Positions 20,768 through 30,252 of a stretch of DNA of 45,674 nt are shown here, one piece after another. Every line of letters starts with the position of its first letter. Within the stretch, counting starts at the first letter, position 1. Under the pieces are notes generated by a model that saw only the letters and a program-made list of their open reading frames with translations, was not told where the DNA came from and made no database searches. The stretch covers positions 1 to 45,674 of the forward strand of contig JAQGKD010000037.1 of the NCBI GenBank assembly GCA_028290285.1, in the 5' to 3' direction. Made by a program: the position numbers and the translations under genes. Origin of the DNA: Hyphomicrobiales bacterium (lineage in GTDB: Bacteria > Pseudomonadota > Alphaproteobacteria > Rhizobiales > Beijerinckiaceae).

Positions 20768-21871
20768 TCACGGCTTCCTTGCAAAGCGGGATTCGTCGAT
20801 GAAGGGCGCCATTTGCGATGCGACGCCGTGGCGCGTGATTTCGTCGAGCCAGATCTGATGCACACGGGGATCCTGATCCTCGTATTCGACCTGCGCGCCG
20901 CCCTGCTTCACATCCTTGTCGACGCCGACATCCCAGATTTCGCGCTTCATCTTGAGCAGCGGATAGCGCACCGTGCCGATCTGAAGCGCGAGATAACGCG
21001 AGGGGTGATCGGCCACGTTGAAGTGCTGATGGAACATGGAATCCGGCGGGCAATAGACGCAGCCGTGTTCCCAGTCGACGCGGGTGAAATCCTGATCGTC
21101 CTCATGCCAGAGGAGCGAATAGCCCTGTCCCGTCACGGCGAAGACGCAGACGCCGTCGAAATGCCTGTGGCCCTTCTTGTAGGTTCCCACCGGCATTTCG
21201 GACGAATGCGCACCGATCGTATTTTCAGTCAGCATGAAACGCAGGTTCGATCCCCCAGCGCCGCGCTGAGACCATTTCTTCAGTTCGAAGTCGGAGAGAT
21301 CGGGAACGAAATTCGTCTCCCATTGATGCCGTCCCGGCGAAATCGAGATGAACTCGCCTTCGCCGACGAAATACTCCGGCCGTCCCGCGCGTTCGGGGAA
21401 GGCGACCGGGCAATTGAAGATGAGGTCCTCGTCCCGGAAACAATTCATGGTGAAAACCATGTTGTTGACTGAGGCAAAGCGGGCGGGTTCGCGGCCCGAG
21501 CCGTTGAAATATTGATGCGTCGCGTTCAGCGGAATCGAAAACAGGCTCTTCGGCCCCCATTCGAAACTGTGCCGCCGTCCGTCTTCCAGCACCACGGTCG
21601 TCGAACCGTGGCCTGAGATGACGTAGATCACCTCTTCGCAGATATGCCTGAGTGGTGCGGACTTCGATCCCGGCGGCAGCTCGAAGGCGAAGATCGAGAT
21701 ATAGTCGTCGCGGCCCTTCAGATGGCAGAACGCACCGTTCATGCCATAGCGATCCCAGCGCGCGACAGGTACTTTACGAATGTCTATGCCGAAATCCTCG
21801 ATGATCGGGACGCCCTGAGCATGGGCCCATTCGAGATAGGGATCGGGGAGGCGGGCGGAAGACGTGATCAT
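20768..21871 (-). CDS. Double-cupin protein with a 3-His site (putative dioxygenase)
   Basis: The 367-residue protein has two cupin barrels. The first has His76 and Glu79/Glu80 (PLRHICEEVIYVISG) but Leu in place of the first His. The second has the pattern G-T-Y-K-K-G-His235-R-His237 and, in motif 2, PPDSMFHQHFN with His281 and Asn285. It lacks the usual Glu, so it is a 3-His site of the kind used by gentisate-type and other cupin dioxygenases. The gene starts 16 bp after the TTT binding protein gene and is followed after 1 bp by its paralogue. In a catabolic operon with a Mo-hydroxylase it could be a ring-opening oxygenase; substrate unknown. Confidence 0.75.
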   Translation of the reverse strand: MITSSARLPDPYLEWAHAQGVPIIEDFGIDIRKVPVARWDRYGMNGAFCHLKGRDDYISIFAFELPPGSKSAPLRHICEEVIYVISGHGSTTVVLEDGRRHSFEWGPKSLFSIPLNATHQYFNGSGREPARFASVNNMVFTMNCFRDEDLIFNCPVAFPERAGRPEYFVGEGEFISISPGRHQWETNFVPDLSDFELKKWSQRGAGGSNLRFMLTENTIGAHSSEMPVGTYKKGHRHFDGVCVFAVTGQGYSLLWHEDDQDFTRVDWEHGCVYCPPDSMFHQHFNVADHPSRYLALQIGTVRYPLLKMKREIWDVGVDKDVKQGGAQVEYEDQDPRVHQIWLDEITRHGVASQMAPFIDESRFARKP

Positions 21872-21887
21872 GTGCTTCGGCCCCGGT

Positions 21888-22904
21888 TCAATGCAGCGAC
21901 TTGCGAACGCGCGCGATGGTTTCGGGATCTGCCAGATAGGCGCGATCGACAACGGCGGCGAGCTCGGGGGGCGAGATATAGGAGATGTTGAGTCCTTGTT
22001 TCTTCGCTTCCTCCATCACCTGAGGATCTTTCAGCGTCGCGTCGAACGCCGCCTGCAAGGCCTGGATGCGCTCGGCGGGCACGCCAGGAGGGGCAACAAA
22101 GGGCCGGCCCATCTGTCCGCGCAACAGGAAGAAGTCGAGCGCGCGCGATTGCGCATCGTCTGCGGCGAGCCCTTTCAACGTAGGCACATCCTTCATGCGC
22201 GGATCGGGCGTAACCGCTCCCTGAAAGAGGATGCGGCGGGTGCCGTTGGCGAGACCCGGCTCGCGGGCCGCCGTGTCGTAGCTGATGAAGGTCGCCTGCG
22301 CTTCGTTGCGCTCCACCGCGAGGTTCATCTCACGCGAGCCCGGATATCCCGCGACGATCTTGACCTTCAACCCCAGGAGGTCGCGCAGCAGGACAGGATA
22401 GGTCTGGCTGTCCGCGCCAGAACCGGTGGCCGCCACGATCATCTCGCGATTGCGCAGGCCCGCGACTGTGTCAAAGGGCGTGTCTGCGCGGGCGAAGCAG
22501 ACGATGGTGTCGCGATCCGGGCTGCCGATATAATTGTACTTGCGCGGATCGAACTGCGTGCTGTTGCCGCCAAACAGCGGCTCGAAGGGCACGCCCCGGT
22601 TGATGAGGCCGAACACGGTCCCGTCCTTCGGCGCTGTATTGTAGATCTGGTTCGCAGCCACCAGGCTACCTGCGCCCGGCACGTTCTGCGGCACCACATT
22701 CGGCTGGCCGGGAATGAAGCGTCCCATGTGGCGGGAGATCAGTCGCGCCCAGAGATCGTCGGACCCGCCGACGCCATAACCGATCATGACGGTGATCGTC
22801 TTGCCGCGATAGAATTGCTCGATCGATTGACTTTGGGCTTGCGTCGCAAGACTGAAGAAAAGCGTAGCAACGAGTGCTGGCAGCCCCCGCAAAGTGGCTC
22901 GCAT
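21888..22904 (-). CDS. Tripartite tricarboxylate (TTT/Bug) family solute-binding protein
   Basis: The 338-residue protein has a signal peptide (MRATLRGLPALVATLFFSLATQAQ) and then FYRGKTITVMIGYGVGGSDD, the typical first strand and ligand loop of Bug/TctC proteins. PGQPNVVPQNVPGAGSL, YIGSPDRDT and PPGVPAERIQALQAAF follow. GGGAGGA precedes the ATG at 22904. Such proteins bind carboxylates or related small organic acids in the periplasm. No TctA or TctB membrane subunits are present in the window. It lies between a Mo-hydroxylase pair and two cupins, hinting that the same compound is bound and degraded. Confidence 0.9.
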   Translation of the reverse strand: MRATLRGLPALVATLFFSLATQAQSQSIEQFYRGKTITVMIGYGVGGSDDLWARLISRHMGRFIPGQPNVVPQNVPGAGSLVAANQIYNTAPKDGTVFGLINRGVPFEPLFGGNSTQFDPRKYNYIGSPDRDTIVCFARADTPFDTVAGLRNREMIVAATGSGADSQTYPVLLRDLLGLKVKIVAGYPGSREMNLAVERNEAQATFISYDTAAREPGLANGTRRILFQGAVTPDPRMKDVPTLKGLAADDAQSRALDFFLLRGQMGRPFVAPPGVPAERIQALQAAFDATLKDPQVMEEAKKQGLNISYISPPELAAVVDRAYLADPETIARVRKSLH

Positions 22905-23002
22905 GACATCCTCCCGGAATCCGCCGTCGTTTCGCAGCGGTTGTTCCATGCAGTTCATCAGTGCGGACGGGCGGGGTCAAGTGGCCTCGCCCGTCCGGTT
23001 GT

Positions 23003-25207
23003 TCAACCGTGTCTCGCGCCGCCCTCGAGCATCGCGGCCTTTACGCGCTGTGCGGTGAAGGGCACGTTGCGCAGGCGCACGCCTGTGGCGTCGAAGACCG
23101 CATTGGCGAGCGCCGCCGCCACGGGGGCGGTTGCGCCTTCTCCCGAGCCTATCGGCGGCTCGTTCGGACGGTCGATAAGATCAATCTTCAGGTCGGGCAC
23201 ATCCGGGAAGGTGAGGATGGGATAGCTCGCCCAGTCGCGGCTGGTGACGTTCCTCGAATTGAACTTCACCTCCTCGAACAGGGTGCGCCCGATGGTCTGG
23301 AGGATGCAGCCTTCCACCTGCGCCCTGACGCCGTCCGGGCTGATGATCTGCCCGCAATCCTGCGCCGCCGCCACGCGCGTCACCCTGACGCGCCCACTCG
23401 CGCCATCGACCTCCACCTCCATCGCCATGGCGACATAGGTGTCGTTGCCCTTGTATTGCGTGTAGGCGATGCCGCGCCCCTTGCCGTCGCGGCGCGGCTG
23501 CACGCGAGCATCCCAGCCAAACAGCGCCGCCGCCCGTTGCAGGCATTCGCGGCCGCGCGGATCGGAGAGATATTCGAGCCGGAAGGCGAGGGGATCGCGG
23601 CCAGCTTCGAGCGCCATCTCATCCATGAAGGTCTCTACGGCCAGCAGGTTGCCGATCTTGCCCGGAGCGCGCAGATGCGAGGGCCGCAGAGGCGTTTCCT
23701 TCAACCAGTGAACGAGGGTCTGCTGGTTGGGCACGTCGTAGACGGGCGTGCCCCCCTGGCTGACCGAACCCGTTCCCATGCCGGGCGTCTGCTTCGAGCC
23801 CGTCTCAGCGGGCGAGAGCAAGGGAATGGTCGGCAGGCCTTCTGTCGCCTTGGGCACCCACATCTGCGTGCGCCAGGCGACGATCTTGCCCTCGGGCGAC
23901 AATGCCGCCTCCTGCGTGATGACCTGCGGGGGCCCCTTGGGATCGAGGCCGTGCTCGTCCTCGCGCATCCATTGCACGCGCACCGGCTTGCCGACCGCGC
24001 GGGAGAGAAAGGCTGCATCCGCCGCCGCATCCTCGTGGCCGTTCATGCCGTAGCAGCCCGCGCCATCGAGATAATAGACGCTCGTCTTGCTGGTCGGGAT
24101 GTCCAACATGGTCGCGAAGTGCTTGCGATAGCGATGCGTGCCCTGCGACGAACACCAGATCTTCGCCTCGCCGTTGGACACGTCCGCCACCGCGCAGGAT
24201 GGCCCGAGCGAAGCATGGCTCTGTGCGGGCCAGTAGAAATCGGCTGTCAGCTTCTTCGCACCGCCTGCGAAGGCAGGCTCGAAATCGCCGCGCTTGTCGA
24301 GAGTCTCGTCGCCGAGGCTCGCAGCACGCGTGCGCACCCAATCGGCCAGATTGTCGCTGGTGGCGGGCAGGCCACCGCCCGACCATGTCGCCTTCAGCAT
24401 GCGCGAAGCGCGGATCGCATCCCACTCGTCGGGCGCGACCACGCCGAGGAAGTTCTTGAGGCGAACGACCTGAACTCCGGGGATCGAGGAGACGGAGGAC
24501 TCCTCCACGGTTTCGAGAGCAGCGCCCATGGAGGGAGGACGCACCACGCGCCCATGCAGCATCCCGGGCAGTTCGAAATTATGCGCGTAGACGAAGCTGC
24601 CCATTACCTTGGCGGGAACGTCGGGGCGCTTCACATGCTTGCCGACGTAGCGGAAGGTGTCGGGCCTGCGCACGGGGGCCTTGGAGTCGAGCTTCATGTC
24701 GAAGCTCTTGTCGGCCAGCAGCACCGCGAAACTTACGCCCGCACCACCGGCCTTCGGACGAATTTCACCGTCGATAGCGTCGAGGTCCGCCGCAGGCTTC
24801 CCGAGCTTTTCGGCTCCCATGCGAACAAGAGCCTGACGCGCTGTCGCAGCCGCCTGCCGCAATTGCATGCCGCCCTTGGCGATTCCGTTTGAGCCCGATG
24901 TCGGCGCCTGATCCGGCGTCGTGTCCGTATCGCCTTCGACGAGACGGATGCGAGCGATGGGCAGGCCGAGTTCCTCTGCTGCGATCTGCGGGAACGCAGC
25001 GCGCAGCCCCGTGCCGAGATCGACCTTGCCCGAATAGATTGTCACCGTGCCGTCGGCGTGGACGGCGAGATAGGCGTCGACCTGCGTCGGGTCCACGGTC
25101 TTGGCCGCAACCTTGGCAGTCTGGGCGCGCAGCGGCGGCGCGAAGGACAATGCGACGACGAGTGCGCCGCCTTTCAGGATGTCACGGCGTGATGCGATGG
25201 CGTTCAT
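23003..25207 (-). CDS. IorB-like molybdopterin-binding hydroxylase large subunit
   Basis: The 734-residue protein belongs to the xanthine-oxidase superfamily, in the group of isoquinoline 1-oxidoreductase beta subunit. It begins with a Tat-type signal (SRRDILKGGALVVALSFAP). Molybdopterin-contacting regions include GTGLRAAFPQIAAEELGLP near the N-terminus, GAGCYGMNGHEDAAADAAFL, and the catalytic-Glu loop GSGEGATAPVAAALANAVFD near the C-terminus. It would hydroxylate a (hetero)aromatic carbon or oxidise an aldehyde with water as oxygen source. It overlaps the [2Fe-2S] gene by 4 bp (ATGA). Unlike NicB it shows no cytochrome c domain, so the external electron acceptor is unclear. Confidence 0.92.
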   Translation of the reverse strand: MNAIASRRDILKGGALVVALSFAPPLRAQTAKVAAKTVDPTQVDAYLAVHADGTVTIYSGKVDLGTGLRAAFPQIAAEELGLPIARIRLVEGDTDTTPDQAPTSGSNGIAKGGMQLRQAAATARQALVRMGAEKLGKPAADLDAIDGEIRPKAGGAGVSFAVLLADKSFDMKLDSKAPVRRPDTFRYVGKHVKRPDVPAKVMGSFVYAHNFELPGMLHGRVVRPPSMGAALETVEESSVSSIPGVQVVRLKNFLGVVAPDEWDAIRASRMLKATWSGGGLPATSDNLADWVRTRAASLGDETLDKRGDFEPAFAGGAKKLTADFYWPAQSHASLGPSCAVADVSNGEAKIWCSSQGTHRYRKHFATMLDIPTSKTSVYYLDGAGCYGMNGHEDAAADAAFLSRAVGKPVRVQWMREDEHGLDPKGPPQVITQEAALSPEGKIVAWRTQMWVPKATEGLPTIPLLSPAETGSKQTPGMGTGSVSQGGTPVYDVPNQQTLVHWLKETPLRPSHLRAPGKIGNLLAVETFMDEMALEAGRDPLAFRLEYLSDPRGRECLQRAAALFGWDARVQPRRDGKGRGIAYTQYKGNDTYVAMAMEVEVDGASGRVRVTRVAAAQDCGQIISPDGVRAQVEGCILQTIGRTLFEEVKFNSRNVTSRDWASYPILTFPDVPDLKIDLIDRPNEPPIGSGEGATAPVAAALANAVFDATGVRLRNVPFTAQRVKAAMLEGGARHG

Positions 25208-25674
25208 CCGCGTGCCCTCCCGGAAGCGCGCAACACGGCGCTGATGATCCTGTCATGCGTGCCGCAGCGGCAGAGGTTCGTGGCGAGCGCGTCCTTGATT
25301 TCCGGGACGCTGGGGCTCGGCGTGTGCGCGAGCAGCGCCGCGCTCGTCATCACCATGCCGTTGGTGCAATACCCGCACTGGGCGGCCTGTTCCTCGATGA
25401 AGGCGGCCTGCACCTTGTGCGGGGCGTCGACGGTACCCAGACCTTCGATGGTCGTGATCTTCTGCCCTGCAAGCGCCGAAGCGGGCATCTGGCAGGAGCG
25501 GACGGCCTCGCCGTCGACGATGACTGTGCAGGCGCCACACTGGCCGAGGCCGCAGCCGTATTTCGGCCCCTTGAGACCGAGTTCGTTGCGCAGCAGATAG
25601 AGCAGGGGCTTCTCGGGATCGCGAACGTCGAGCGTCCTGGCGCTCCCGTTCACCATGAAATTGATCGCGGCCAT
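25204..25674 (-). CDS. [2Fe-2S] small subunit of molybdenum hydroxylase (IorA-like)
   Basis: The 156-residue protein is the electron-transfer subunit of the neighbouring large subunit. A plant-ferredoxin-type cluster is bound by Cys41, 46, 49 and 61 (YGCGLGQCGACTV, RSCQM) and the proximal cluster by Cys100, 103, 135 and 137 (QCGYCTNGM, NLCRCGTH). All eight ligands are present. GGAGGG lies upstream of the ATG. It is the first gene of block A, divergent from the methyltransferase gene. Confidence 0.95.
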   Translation of the reverse strand: MAAINFMVNGSARTLDVRDPEKPLLYLLRNELGLKGPKYGCGLGQCGACTVIVDGEAVRSCQMPASALAGQKITTIEGLGTVDAPHKVQAAFIEEQAAQCGYCTNGMVMTSAALLAHTPSPSVPEIKDALATNLCRCGTHDRIISAVLRASGRARG

Positions 25675-25829
25675 GCGGGTCCCTCCACAGTCGGGTCGCC
25701 CTCATTCTCCGGGGCGAGTGACCGCGATTATGCACGATCGAAAATTGCTCGCTATCGGGAAATGCGGCGGCTCGCACGCGCCTGTGCTAGGGACTGAGCC
25801 ACTTCCGGCAATTTACGAGAGACACCAGC

Positions 25830-26510
25830 TTGATCCCGTGGACCCAACTCGATACGGCCCAAATTCCCGGCGGCGGGGGCGAGCTTCGCCTCAAGCAGCG
25901 CGGCGCGGAATTCTCGATCATGCTCGGCCAGAACGAGCTGATGAACAGCCGACTTAGCGGTTCCGAACAGGCGCTGGCGACGCTGTCCTGCGCGAAAATC
26001 CGCGACCGCAAGCAGCCGCGCATTCTCATCGGCGGCCTCGGCATGGGTTTCACCCTGCGCGCGGCGCTGGCTGAGCTTCCGTCCGACGCACAGATCACCG
26101 TGGTGGAACTGGTGCCTGCCGTCGTGGCCTGGGCGCGCGGGCCGATGGCGGAGGTCTTCGGCACCAGCCTGGGCGATCCGCGCGTGACCATCCGGGAGGA
26201 GGATGTCGGCAAGCTCATCCGTGCGGGAAAGGGAGCCTATGACGCCATTCTGCTCGATGTGGACAATGGCCCCGAGGGACTGACCCGCAACGGCAATGAT
26301 GCGCTTTACGACAAGGCGGGTCTCGCCGCCGCCCGCACAGCTCTGCGCCCGGGTGGCGTGCTGGCGGTGTGGGCATCGGGGCCTGCCAGCAAGTTCACCC
26401 AGCGGCTGCGCAAGACCGATTTCATCGTCGAGGAACTTTCCGTCCGCGCCAACGCGACAGGGCGTGGCGCGAAGCACGTCATCTGGCTCGCCACGCGGCC
26501 AGGGCCGTAA
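25830..26510 (+). CDS. Spermidine-synthase-like SAM-dependent methyltransferase
   Basis: The 226-residue protein starts at a TTG (MIPWTQLDTAQIPGGGGELRL), an N-terminus I recognise from a family annotated as spermidine synthase-like. It has a Rossmann-type SAM site: motif I RILIGGLGMGFTLRAAL, motif II VVELVPAVVAWA, and AILLDVDNGPEGL. There is no clear polyamine-binding extension. True substrate unknown. It stands alone between divergent block A and the convergent oxidoreductase gene, 4 bp from the latter's end. Confidence 0.8.
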   Translation: MIPWTQLDTAQIPGGGGELRLKQRGAEFSIMLGQNELMNSRLSGSEQALATLSCAKIRDRKQPRILIGGLGMGFTLRAALAELPSDAQITVVELVPAVVAWARGPMAEVFGTSLGDPRVTIREEDVGKLIRAGKGAYDAILLDVDNGPEGLTRNGNDALYDKAGLAAARTALRPGGVLAVWASGPASKFTQRLRKTDFIVEELSVRANATGRGAKHVIWLATRPGP

Positions 26511-26513
26511 GTC

Positions 26514-27521
26514 TCAGCCGGCAGCCATGGCGTGGCCGAGGCTCTCACGGATTCCCGCCAGCATCTCGTAGGACCGCAGTCGCGCCGAATGGTCATGGAT
26601 AGCCGCTGCGACGATCAACTCGTCCGCGCCCGTGCTCGCGATGAAATCCTCGAGCTGGCCGCGAATGCTGTCCGGCTTGCCCACGAAGGAACAGGCGAGC
26701 ATGCTCGACGCCTGCGCCTTTTCCGCCGGCGTCCAGAAGCTTTCGATATCGTCGATAGGAGCCGGTAAAAGACCCCGCGTGCCACGAACCATGCGCGTAA
26801 AGCTCTGCTGTGCCGAGGTGAAGAGGCGCTTCGCCTCCGCGTCCGTCCCGGCCGTGATGACATTGGCTGCCACCATCGCATAGGGCCGGTCGAGCTGAGC
26901 CGAGGGCTGGAAATGCGCGCGATAGGCCCGCAACGCCTCGTGCAGCGACGCGGGCGCGAAATGCGAGGCGAAGGCGTAGGGCAGGCCGAGCATGCCTGCG
27001 AGTTGTGCGCCGAACGTGCTCGATCCCAAGATCCACAAGGGCACTTCGAGACCGGTGCCGGGCACGGCATGGATGGTCTGGCCGGGCTGCGAGGGGCCGA
27101 GCAGGGCGCGCAATTCCATCACATCCTGCGGGAAGGACTCGGCGCTCTCATAGCTGCGGCGCAGTGCGCGCAGGGTGCGCTGGTCGGTGCCGGGCGCGCG
27201 ACCGAGTCCGATGTCGATACGACCGGGATAGAGCGTTTCCAGTGTCCCGAACTGTTCCGCGATCACCAGCGGCGAATGGTTGGGCAGCATGATCCCGCCC
27301 GAACCGACGCGGATGGTCTTCGTGCCACCGGCCACATAGCCGATCACGACCGAGGTCGCAGCACTTGCGATGCCGACCATGTTGTGGTGCTCGGCCAGCC
27401 AGAACCTGTTGTAGCCGAGCGCTTCCGCGTGACGGGCGAGATCGAGCGAGCGGTGCAGTGCATCACGCGGCGTGCCGCCTTCGGGCACGAAGGCGAGATC
27501 GAGGATCGAGAAGGGGATCAT
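26514..27521 (-). CDS. Luciferase-like (LLM class) flavin-dependent oxidoreductase
   Basis: The 335-residue protein shows the bacterial-luciferase-like barrel: [70 protein letters not shown] and GTPEQ-like ligand regions. It resembles the YhbW/MsnO8 subgroup, which uses reduced FMN supplied by a partner reductase. AGGAG lies 7 bases before the ATG at 27521. It is divergent from the CoA-transferase gene. Substrate unknown; the group is widespread and often not catabolic. Confidence 0.88.
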   Translation of the reverse strand: MIPFSILDLAFVPEGGTPRDALHRSLDLARHAEALGYNRFWLAEHHNMVGIASAATSVVIGYVAGGTKTIRVGSGGIMLPNHSPLVIAEQFGTLETLYPGRIDIGLGRAPGTDQRTLRALRRSYESAESFPQDVMELRALLGPSQPGQTIHAVPGTGLEVPLWILGSSTFGAQLAGMLGLPYAFASHFAPASLHEALRAYRAHFQPSAQLDRPYAMVAANVITAGTDAEAKRLFTSAQQSFTRMVRGTRGLLPAPIDDIESFWTPAEKAQASSMLACSFVGKPDSIRGQLEDFIASTGADELIVAAAIHDHSARLRSYEMLAGIRESLGHAMAAG

Positions 27522-27739
27522 GCAGCAACTCCTGCGCACCGGCATAGAATGCGGCGCGAACGCGAGCGCCTAAGATCGGCGTGATCGCTCGTATTACAAG
27601 CCGAGGCGCCTCGAATGAGCTGGCCACCTTTGTCGCAGCGTCAGCCGATAAGGATCGCCGTGATGCCTTCATTCCAGCTTGCCCGGCACCTCATAAGCCC
27701 GTTTCATGCGAGACCTCGTCTGGCCGAACAGGATCGCTG

Positions 27740-29062
27740 ATGGATTTCCCCGATACGGCCGCGCTTTGTCGCAGCGAACTGGCGAAGCTCCTCGCATCGC
27801 TCCACCTCGAGCCAGGCCTGTCCGAACAGGTAGATTTCGTGGGCGACGATACCATCTTCGCCACACGGTTCCGCGTCGGGACAGCGGCGGGCGTTACGCT
27901 GGCCGCAGCGACTTTAGCGGCTTTCGCTGCCATCGGGCGGACCCAGCGTTTTCGCGTCGATCTCGATCTCGCCGCCCTCACGACGCAGGGCTACCGTCAT
28001 GTGCTGCTCGATGGAGCTCCCGTCGCGGCGCCGCGCGATGCGCTGACCGGCCTTTACGACACGAAGGACGGGCGATTGGTCTTCCTGCACACGAATTTCG
28101 CCCACCACCGGGAGCGCCTGCTGGCGCTGCTGGAGGCTGAGCCCACTCGCGAGTCCATTGCGCGTCGCGTCCTCGGATGGGAGGCGATGGCGCTCGAGGA
28201 CTCCATGGCGGAGGCTGGAGCCATCGGGGCCATGGCGCGCAGCCGCGCCGAGTGGGTGGAAAGCGCACAGGGCAGGGCGCTCGCCGGATTGCCATCGGTC
28301 GAGGTCGTGAGGATCGGCGACAGCCCGCCGGAGCCCTGGAGCGACAGCGCAGCGCCGCTGTCGTCGGTGCGCGTGATCGATTTCACTCGCGTTCTCGCTG
28401 GGCCGACCTGCGGCAAGACGCTGGCGGAACTCGGGGCTCGCGTGAGGCGGATCGAGAACCCGCTTTATCCCGACCTGCTCTCCTACCAACTCGACTCCAA
28501 TCGCGACAAACAACAGGTGACGCTCGACCTGCGTCAGCCCAAAGCTTGCGACGGTCTGCGAGAGATGATCGCGGGTTCCGATGTCTTTCTGCAGGCCTAC
28601 CGGCCCGGCGTCGCGCAGCGCTTCGGGCTGGATGCGAATGCGCTGGCGAGCCTGCGCCCCGGCATCGTCTACGCCTCCCTGTCCGCCTATGGGCATGTCG
28701 GGCCCTGGCAGGCGCGGCGCGGGTTCGACAGCGTTCTCCAGGCGTCGGCCGGTCTGGCAATGCAGGAAGGCGGGGGCGTTCCACGGCTCATGCCGGTTTC
28801 ACCCCTCGACTACATGTGCGGCTATCTGCTGGCGCTGGGAGCGGCGGTCGCCCTGCGGCGGCGGGCGCAGACGGGCGGAAGCTACCTCGTCCGGACCTCG
28901 CTGGCACAGGCCGCGAACTGGCTCACATCGCTGGGGCAAAGCGCGGCGGGCCGGGAGCCGCGGGATTGCGAGCGTCTCGTCCGGGATCATTCCATAGACA
29001 GCCCGGGTCCGCTAGGGTCGGTGCATCACCTTCGTTCGCCGATCAGCCTCATCGGCGCGTGA
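27740..29062 (+). CDS. CaiB/BaiF (family III) CoA-transferase with unusual domain order
   Basis: The recognisable start of the family III fold (SVRVIDFTRVLAGPTCGKTL) begins only at about residue 208 of 440. It continues through GSDVFLQAYRPGVAQRFGLD, SLSAYGHVGPW and RRGFDSVLQ, where Asp330 fits the catalytic Asp. The N-terminal 200 residues contain TGLYDTKDGRLVFLHTNF and RSRAEWVESAQGRALAGLP, stretches that in standard enzymes lie after the core. The order looks permuted. Start: ATG at 27740 with AGGA upstream. Family III enzymes move CoA between carboxylates. It is the first gene of block B; prpF-like follows after 41 bp. Confidence 0.82.
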   Translation: MDFPDTAALCRSELAKLLASLHLEPGLSEQVDFVGDDTIFATRFRVGTAAGVTLAAATLAAFAAIGRTQRFRVDLDLAALTTQGYRHVLLDGAPVAAPRDALTGLYDTKDGRLVFLHTNFAHHRERLLALLEAEPTRESIARRVLGWEAMALEDSMAEAGAIGAMARSRAEWVESAQGRALAGLPSVEVVRIGDSPPEPWSDSAAPLSSVRVIDFTRVLAGPTCGKTLAELGARVRRIENPLYPDLLSYQLDSNRDKQQVTLDLRQPKACDGLREMIAGSDVFLQAYRPGVAQRFGLDANALASLRPGIVYASLSAYGHVGPWQARRGFDSVLQASAGLAMQEGGGVPRLMPVSPLDYMCGYLLALGAAVALRRRAQTGGSYLVRTSLAQAANWLTSLGQSAAGREPRDCERLVRDHSIDSPGPLGSVHHLRSPISLIGA

Positions 29063-29103
29063 GGCTTGGCGGGCCAACACAAGACAACACCCAAGGAAAC
29101 GTC

Positions 29104-30252
29104 ATGACGCAGGGCTGGATTCCCGCAACATTCTATCGCGGTGGTACGAGCAAGGGCGTCTTCTTCCACGCGCGCCATCTGCCGGGCGCGCGTGCCGACA
29201 TCGAACCCATCCTGCTCGCGGTCATGGGCACGCCCGATCCCTATGGACGCCAGCTGAACGGCATGGGTGGCGGCATGTCCTCACTGTCCAAGGCCGTCAT
29301 CATCGGCCCCCCGACGCACCCCGATGCCGATGTAGACTACACATTCATCCAGCTCGCCGTGGATCGTCCCATCGCCGACTGGTCGGGCAATTGCGGCAAC
29401 CTGTCGTCGGCTGTCGGCCCCTTCGCCGTAGACGAGGGATTGGTCGAGGTTGCTGACGGCGAGGCCACGGTTCGCTTTCACCAGACCAACACGAAGAAGA
29501 TCATTCACGCGCGGTTCCGGGTCGAGGACGGCAGGGCAGCCGTTGACGGTGACATGGAGATCGGCGGCGTGGCAGGCACTGGCGCTCCGGTGCGGCTCGA
29601 TTTCGTGAAGCCGGGTGGGGCAACCACGGGCAAGCTGCTGCCAACAGGCAATGTCGTCGATCGCGTGACGCTGCCGGGCGGTCGAAGCTTCGAGATGTCG
29701 CTGGTCGACGCCAGCCATCCCACCGCCTTCGTGCGCGCCTCCGATGTCGGACTGACCGGCACGGAATCGCCCGACGCCATCGAGGCGGACGCCGACCTGC
29801 TCAGCTTGCTGGACCAGTTGAGACGGCAGGCCGGCGTGATGATGGGGCTCGGCGAAACACCTGAAGGGGTAACGCTGATGAGCCCGCGTGTCGCCATGGT
29901 GGCGGCAGCCGCGCCTTTCGTTGGCATCGATCGTGTGATGAACGACGGCAATTACGACATAGCGACACGCATGCTGTCGATGGAGCGCGCGCATCGCGCG
30001 GTGCCGCTGGCAAGTTCGCTGTGCCTGGCGGTCGCCTGCAGGATCGAAGGGGCCATCCCGCACCTGCTTTCGCGGAAGCTTGCCGAAGGAGCGCCCATCC
30101 GTGTCGGCAACCCCTCCGGCATTCTCTCGCTGGGCGCAGACGTGCGCAACGACGGTGGCTGGATTGCCGACAGCGCGGGCGTCTATCGCACGGCGCGCCG
30201 GTTGATGCAGGGCGAAGTCGCCGTTCCCAAGCGCCTGCTTGCGGGCAGATAG
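29104..30252 (+). CDS. PrpF-family isomerase (4-oxalomesaconate tautomerase/aconitate isomerase type)
   Basis: The 382-residue protein begins MTQGWIPATFYRGGTSKGVFF, the PrpF signature, followed by GRQLNGMGGGMSSLSK and WSGNCGNLSSAVGPFA with the conserved Cys in GNCGN. PrpF proteins shift double bonds of unsaturated tri- or dicarboxylates, such as 2-methylaconitate or 4-oxalomesaconate (GalD, gallate pathway). Nearby TTT binding proteins fit a polycarboxylate substrate, but which one cannot be told. AAGGAA precedes the ATG at 29104. The frame is open well upstream because it overlaps the previous gene in another frame. Confidence 0.9.
   Translation: MTQGWIPATFYRGGTSKGVFFHARHLPGARADIEPILLAVMGTPDPYGRQLNGMGGGMSSLSKAVIIGPPTHPDADVDYTFIQLAVDRPIADWSGNCGNLSSAVGPFAVDEGLVEVADGEATVRFHQTNTKKIIHARFRVEDGRAAVDGDMEIGGVAGTGAPVRLDFVKPGGATTGKLLPTGNVVDRVTLPGGRSFEMSLVDASHPTAFVRASDVGLTGTESPDAIEADADLLSLLDQLRRQAGVMMGLGETPEGVTLMSPRVAMVAAAAPFVGIDRVMNDGNYDIATRMLSMERAHRAVPLASSLCLAVACRIEGAIPHLLSRKLAEGAPIRVGNPSGILSLGADVRNDGGWIADSAGVYRTARRLMQGEVAVPKRLLAGR

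Noticed and set aside
28177..29103. N-terminal extension of the PrpF-like protein into the CoA-transferase gene
   Set aside because: The frame is open but overlaps the CoA-transferase coding sequence in another frame; the family N-terminus begins at the ATG at 29104 with its own ribosome site.
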